A DNA stretch of 8,955 nt from Euryarchaeota archaeon UBA124 (GTDB taxonomy: Archaea; Thermoplasmatota; Poseidoniia; Poseidoniales; Poseidoniaceae), in contig DAPT01000077.1 in NCBI GenBank assembly GCA_002502215.1, forward strand, positions 586 through 9,540. The letters are read 5' to 3'. The notes below the pieces were generated by a model that worked only from the letters and a program-made list of their open reading frames with translations, searched no databases and was not told the origin of the DNA. Numbering within the stretch: position 1 is the stretch's first letter; the number at the start of each line of letters is the position of its first letter. The translations under genes and the position numbers were made by a program. Positions 6,911 to 8,955 of the stretch are shown here, in pieces.

Positions 6911-7696
6911 ATGCCCGCTAAACCATACGCTCCAAGTCACATTGGTTCAGTAGCCTCAACGTTTACTTCAATGCGAATTGCCGGTGCAGTAAAGGACAAT
7001 CTCGTCACGCTGGTCTGTGAGGAATTGGACCGACTTGTTCCATCGATGGAAGCTGCTACACTTGACAACGATGCGGAACGTAAAACACTGGACGATGCAC
7101 AACGTACCCGATTGAATTACAATCGAACTCGTGAATTGATGATCGACCGTATCGAGCATGTTGAATCAGTAGGCTCGGCTGCGGTTCAAGGTGGTATCGA
7201 GCATCTCGAGAAATTTCTCGCACGCATCATGCGTCATTGCGAAGAGGCAGCAACTCGTGATCGAGTTTCGACGATCAAACCAAGGCACCTTGAAATCGCA
7301 CTTCACTCAATGGGCAAAGGCAATTCACCTGATGCAGATGATGAAGAGCAGCATGAAGAAGAAGGAATCGAAGTACAAGGAGGAGGAATCATCACAATTA
7401 CACACGTGAAGTCTATGTCCAGGACACATGCCAAAATGGCCATCACTGATGATGCCGCAGAGGATCTTTTGTTGACCTACGGTGACATGGTATCTGAACT
7501 TGAAAACGACATCCGTCAACATGCAAACCTTGGCCGAGATCCGATGTATTTCATCGACTCCGTGAATCGATTAAGCGCCCTCATGGCGTTCGGTTGGATT
7601 CGTCGTATGCTCATGAAAGCAGCAGACAATGCTCGAGAGCGTGGCTATTCTCGCATCGACATTGAGCAAATAGTCCACATCGACCCGTTTGAATGA
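6911..7696 (+). CDS. Histone-fold protein, probable two-fold (doublet) form
   Basis: Residues about 75-134 align without gaps to archaeal histones such as HMfB over helix 1, helix 2 and helix 3. VGSAAVQGG (87-95) matches the start of helix 2 and TIKPRHLEIAL (121-131) matches the TIKAEDIELAV end, with exactly 34 residues between the two landmarks in both proteins. An acidic linker follows (DADDEEQHEEE, 141-151). The second half (about 165-261) has a similar order: helical segments, a 27-residue-scale helix (about 216-242) and NARERGYSRIDIEQIV (240-255), resembling helix 2, loop 2 and helix 3. I infer a second, more divergent fold. About 70 N-terminal residues with extra helices precede the first fold. 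The protein is much longer than a plain archaeal histone (about 67 residues) and not notably basic, so DNA wrapping is not assured. ATG at 6911 has AGGGTGAT immediately upstream. The stop overlaps the next start (ATGA). Confidence 0.7.
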   Translation: MPAKPYAPSHIGSVASTFTSMRIAGAVKDNLVTLVCEELDRLVPSMEAATLDNDAERKTLDDAQRTRLNYNRTRELMIDRIEHVESVGSAAVQGGIEHLEKFLARIMRHCEEAATRDRVSTIKPRHLEIALHSMGKGNSPDADDEEQHEEEGIEVQGGGIITITHVKSMSRTHAKMAITDDAAEDLLLTYGDMVSELENDIRQHANLGRDPMYFIDSVNRLSALMAFGWIRRMLMKAADNARERGYSRIDIEQIVHIDPFE

Positions 7697-8559
7697 CCAT
7701 GTTGCTGACGTCGATTCTGCTCTCAGCATTGTTTGCTGGAATCGTTGCCACTCTCGTTACAATTGCAATTGAAAAATTCGGAGGTCGAACTGGAGGTGTT
7801 CTTGCAACAATTCCAACAACCATCGTTCCTGCTGCTCTTGGAATGTACACTCTTTCTGGTGAAACGGAATTTGCACAATCGATGTCGATTGTTCCAGTTG
7901 GAATGATGGTCAATGCAATGTTTCTCTTGGTTTGGATTCATGCGCCTCAGAGGTTGGGGCTGTCCTTAATTGGAACAACGATTCTCTCATTGGTTACATG
8001 GATGTTCATTGGAAGCATCGGACTTGTTGTCTCAAGCGAATTGCAATCATCAGGAATTGATGCATTGACCTACGCATTGTTCGGATTAGGGTTGCTGATT
8101 GTTCTTGGTGTATGGACAACATGGACGCCCCGTTCTGCTCCAAAAGGGAGTCGTTCTGTTCGTCCATTCGTTCTTGTTTTACGTGGTTCCGCTGCCGCAT
8201 TGGCGATCGGAATTGCAGTCTGGTTTTCGAGCCTATCCTTCCCATTCGTTTCAGGATTGGTCAGTACCTTCCCTGCAATTTTCATAACCTCAATGATCGC
8301 ATTGTGGCTCGCACAAGGCCAAGACGTACCACAAGGAGCAGCAGGTCCAATGATGTTGGGTGGGGCAAGCGTTGGCGTCTATGCGGTTGTTGCGATTGTT
8401 CTCATACCGATGCTTGGACCTGTTGTAGGATCGATTATCACGTGGCTGATTTCAATCATCGCGTGGACTATTCCAGCCTACTTTTACTTGCAATGGCGTC
8501 AATCATTAACCAATCTGGACCACCGTTCAGATGCAGGAACGTCAACAATCTCAAATTGA
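7693..8559 (+). CDS. Polytopic membrane protein with internal duplication
   Basis: An integral membrane protein of 288 residues with about nine hydrophobic helices; no firm family or function is recognised. The sequence is built of two similar halves. GGVLATIP (residues 34-41) in the first corresponds to SGLVSTFP (187-194) in the second, and each is followed about 29 residues later by a glycine-rich helix start (VPVG, 67-70; MLGG, 221-224). Such GG-x-L-A-x-x-P half units remind me of GlpM/DUF3147-like small membrane proteins, but I cannot confirm this. The tail after about 270 is polar and probably cytoplasmic. Its ATG overlaps the stop of the histone-fold gene (ATGA at 7693-7696) with no separate ribosome site, so translation is probably coupled; an ATG at 7699 is an alternative start. 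The last 61 bases overlap the convergent MIP18-like gene. Confidence 0.85.
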   Translation: MTMLLTSILLSALFAGIVATLVTIAIEKFGGRTGGVLATIPTTIVPAALGMYTLSGETEFAQSMSIVPVGMMVNAMFLLVWIHAPQRLGLSLIGTTILSLVTWMFIGSIGLVVSSELQSSGIDALTYALFGLGLLIVLGVWTTWTPRSAPKGSRSVRPFVLVLRGSAAALAIGIAVWFSSLSFPFVSGLVSTFPAIFITSMIALWLAQGQDVPQGAAGPMMLGGASVGVYAVVAIVLIPMLGPVVGSIITWLISIIAWTIPAYFYLQWRQSLTNLDHRSDAGTSTISN

Positions 8560-8795
8560 AGAGAACTGACACCTTTGATTTCTGCAAGATGGTGACGGAG
8601 TGCTCGTGCATCAATGAGACAACATGGGCAATGCGGCCGAGAGGGCTGGTAACGGATTTGAACGTTGCCTTCCTCGGAGATATCGATTGTCTGAACGTAT
8701 TTCGATTCTGTGAGCGGCTTATCCATGTGTGGGTCTTGCCAATTTCCCATGGCTTTGACCAAGCGACGCTGAAGTTTCTTTTGCAAACGATTCAT
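8499..8795 (-). CDS. MIP18/SufT-like (DUF59) small protein with a CPCC motif
   Basis: A 98-residue protein resembling the MIP18/PaaD (DUF59) family, whose members help in Fe-S cluster assembly or maturation. Visible elements are DP at 21-22 (family DPE position), a strand EEGNVQIRYQP (41-51), HCPCC (55-59, in place of the reactive single Cys after the family's SPGC), an amphipathic helix (IDARALRHHLAEI) and FEIVDVPASERW (81-92), matching the family ending with a conserved Trp. The N-terminus is basic (RLQKKLQRRL). Three clustered cysteines could bind metal or an Fe-S cluster. Its ATG overlaps the xseB stop (ATGA at 8792-8795 on this strand), showing coupled translation. The 3' end overlaps the convergent membrane-protein gene by 61 bases. 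The family call is a moderate-strength inference; a NifU-like scaffold is the alternative. Confidence 0.65.
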   Translation of the reverse strand: MNRLQKKLQRRLVKAMGNWQDPHMDKPLTESKYVQTIDISEEGNVQIRYQPSRPHCPCCLIDARALRHHLAEIKGVSSLQFEIVDVPASERWSRLVND

Positions 8796-8955
8796 TCTTT
8801 CTTCGCCTCATCAATCATTGCTTCTGCTTCGGGAAGACGTAGGTTTTCGAGTCGACCTTCCGCCTCTTTCAGTTCAGATTGACATCGCTCGAGCAATTTT
8901 GAACCTTCTTCAAAGCGTTCAAGCGTTGCTTCCAAATCCATGCCTCCGCGTTCTA
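8792..8955 (-). CDS. xseB: Exodeoxyribonuclease VII small subunit (partial, 5' end outside window)
   Basis: The visible 53 C-terminal residues read ERGGMDLEATLERFEEGSKL and continue with LLERCQSELKEAEGRLENL. This is the typical XseB pattern of two helices, in which LE-x-x-L-x-x-FEEG-x-x-L-x-x-C-x-x-x-L-x-x-AE is nearly diagnostic. XseB binds the large subunit XseA to form exonuclease VII, which degrades single-stranded DNA into oligonucleotides. The reading frame is open to the window edge. The ATG at 8942 lies inside the conserved helical region, so I treat the true start as lying outside; xseA is likely upstream. The stop overlaps the start of the MIP18-like gene (ATGA). The short tail after LENL (RLPEAEAMIDEAKKE) is an additional acidic helix. 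Confidence 0.85.
   Translation of the reverse strand, partial: ERGGMDLEATLERFEEGSKLLERCQSELKEAEGRLENLRLPEAEAMIDEAKKE

Noticed and set aside
8112..8882. 256-codon plus-strand open frame at the right end
   Set aside because: It overlaps the membrane protein out of frame and lies antisense to the MIP18-like and xseB genes. It is rich in Cys, Arg and Ser, typical of a shadow frame.

Overview
The window is about 9 kb of dense, chromosome-type sequence of intermediate GC. It most likely comes from a streamlined archaeon of the Poseidoniales / Marine Group II kind (Thermoplasmatota). The placement rests on an archaeal-form phosphoglycerate kinase (AHQSRPG signature), a tRNA-Thr with a U discriminator and no encoded CCA, Shine-Dalgarno sites of the GGAG/GGTG type, a protein that aligns without gaps to an archaeal histone fold, and near-absent intergenic space. 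The group name is inference; no rRNA or ribosomal marker is present. I see no insertion sequence, integrase, CRISPR array or phage gene, so this looks like core or lineage-specific chromosome rather than a mobile island.

Left part (1-1780, + strand): the last codons of an unknown protein with an Arg/Lys-rich tail, then a CAX-type calcium/cation-proton antiporter, then a translationally coupled small protein anchored by two membrane helices. Middle part (1781-4460): an S-adenosylhomocysteine/methylthioadenosine-type adenosine deaminase on the minus strand, a tRNA-Thr(CGU) on the plus strand with its own likely promoter, and pgk on the minus strand. Right part (4596-8559, + strand): a solitary N4-cytosine-type DNA methyltransferase, an M24 (Xaa-Pro aminopeptidase-like) metallopeptidase, a protein with one clear and one possible histone fold, and a membrane protein with an internal duplication that overlaps the histone-fold gene by ATGA. 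Far right (8499-8955, minus strand): xseB, running in from outside the window, coupled by ATGA to a small MIP18/SufT-like protein with a CPCC motif.

There is no single pathway here. Recognisable themes are DNA-associated functions (methyltransferase, histone-fold protein, exonuclease VII small subunit), nucleoside salvage or methyl-cycle clean-up (the deaminase removes products of SAM-dependent reactions), central carbon metabolism (pgk) and membrane ion transport. The most notable item is the histone-fold protein at 6911-7696. Also striking are the convergent gene ends: two pairs abut within 0-2 bases and a third overlaps by 61 bases, leaving no room for conventional separate terminators.
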